From: Halodesulfovibrio sp.
GTDB lineage: Bacteria; Desulfobacterota; Desulfovibrionia; Desulfovibrionales; Desulfovibrionaceae
Assembly: GCF_025210605.1 (NCBI RefSeq)
Contig: NZ_JAOARI010000018.1
Span: 124,001-188,000, forward strand
DNA: 64,000 nt
Direction of reading: 5' to 3'
Position 1 is the stretch's first letter; each line of letters opens with the position of its first letter. Shown one piece after another: positions 63,783 through 64,000 of this stretch. The position numbers were made by a program, and so were the translations under genes. The notes beneath the pieces are model-generated. The model did no database searches. It was not told the origin of the DNA and saw only the letters and a list, made by a program, of their open reading frames with translations.

Positions 63783-64000
63783 CTATTTGGCTGCATCTTT
63801 TTCTTTTTTCTTAGCGATCATTCGCTTTTGTAACTCAAGCACGAGCCTGTCCAGCCGTGCTTCCTGTCTACGATCAAGAGTGCGGAAATCGCAGCCAATT
63901 ATCCCGTTGTCAAGAATTCTGACCACTCGACAGGTTAGGTCGGAAAGGTACGCCTTTCCTGCCACCTGAATGGAAATGGAGTGCTCAGCGCCCTCTTTTA
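63783..64000 (-). CDS. PilZ-like domain protein, C-terminal part (continues beyond the window)
   Basis: The frame is open from the right edge to the stop at 63783. The visible C-terminal ~72 residues resemble the end of a PilZ (c-di-GMP-binding) domain: RVVRILDNGIIGCDFRTLDRRQEARLDRLV, followed by a Lys-rich tail. A GTG at 63965 opens the shorter frame but the coding sequence continues upstream (KEGAEHSISIQVAGKAYLSD), so the true start is outside. The RxxxR motif that would prove a PilZ domain is not visible. Confidence 0.5.
   Translation of the reverse strand, partial: KEGAEHSISIQVAGKAYLSDLTCRVVRILDNGIIGCDFRTLDRRQEARLDRLVLELQKRMIAKKKEKDAAK

Noticed and set aside
1..64000. CRISPR array, insertion sequence, prophage or integration site
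   Set aside because: No regularly spaced repeats, transposase or integrase frame, or tRNA-flanked direct repeat were seen.

Overview
The window is chromosomal DNA of moderate-to-low GC, with AT-rich intergenic spacers. It looks like a sulfate-reducing deltaproteobacterium of the Desulfovibrionales. The evidence is the gene order rpmB / YceD-rpmF-plsX-fabH-fabG-acpP-fabF-glyA-dCMP deaminase-ribD-ribE-ribBA-ribH-nusB, the leuS...lptE-holA neighbourhood (a Gram-negative outer membrane), and a fused AccA-AccD carboxyltransferase beside a biotinyl-domain protein and a biotin carboxylase. The base composition suggests a marine, Halodesulfovibrio-like member; that genus-level placement is inference from memory, not a database result. 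No IS element, prophage, CRISPR array, tRNA or rRNA gene was recognised.

Layout. 1-16.6 kb: 5' end of a polar amino-acid ABC ATPase (partial), argD, dut, glgP-type alpha-glucan phosphorylase, trmFO, a lipoprotein with a decayed GH13 (trehalose-synthase-like) domain, a shikimate-kinase-like protein with a broken P-loop, a Na+/Ca2+ exchanger, a thiamine-binding DUF77 protein, a MATE pump and a GT-C-like membrane protein with acidic tails. 16.7-24.9 kb: fxsA, rpmB, then the forward ribosomal/fatty-acid block ending in glyA and a strong terminator; fabD is absent from this block. 25.0-29.6 kb: dCMP deaminase translationally coupled to ribD, then ribE, ribBA, ribH and nusB. 30.1-43.6 kb: leuS, a DUF697 membrane protein with a histone-H1-like tail, YaiI/DUF188, lptE, holA, radC, acyP, lon, an unknown Cys-motif protein and recQ. 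43.6-51.2 kb: a MoaD/ThiS-like carrier, an overlapping HDOD + GAF/PAS-like signalling pair, cvpA, mazG, an AI-2E/PerM permease and three unknown proteins. 51.5-57 kb: an aaeA-aaeX-aaeB type efflux operon and murJ. 57.0-57.8 kb: a promoter, a complete SAM-I (S-box) riboswitch with antiterminator and terminator, and a single 89-aa unknown gene with its own terminator. 57.9-64 kb: a HAD phosphatase, ssb, and the acyl-CoA carboxylase cluster (unknown 115-aa protein, biotinyl protein, AccA-AccD fusion, biotin carboxylase), then the C-terminal part of a PilZ-like protein.

How the parts work together. The central block couples ribosomal proteins L28/L32 with phospholipid and fatty-acid initiation and elongation (PlsX, FabH, FabG, ACP, FabF), and the carboxylase cluster at the right end could supply malonyl-CoA. 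The rib genes make riboflavin from GTP and ribulose-5-phosphate. leuS-lptE-holA is a familiar proteobacterial neighbourhood, here split by two extra genes behind a duplicated terminator.

Most of the window is housekeeping. The best candidates for something new are the S-box-controlled orphan gene at 57.0-57.8 kb, the two apparent pseudo-enzymes (GH13-like lipoprotein, shikimate-kinase-like protein), the DUF697 protein with the H1-like tail, and the carboxylase cluster with non-canonical biotin and bicarbonate-site motifs.
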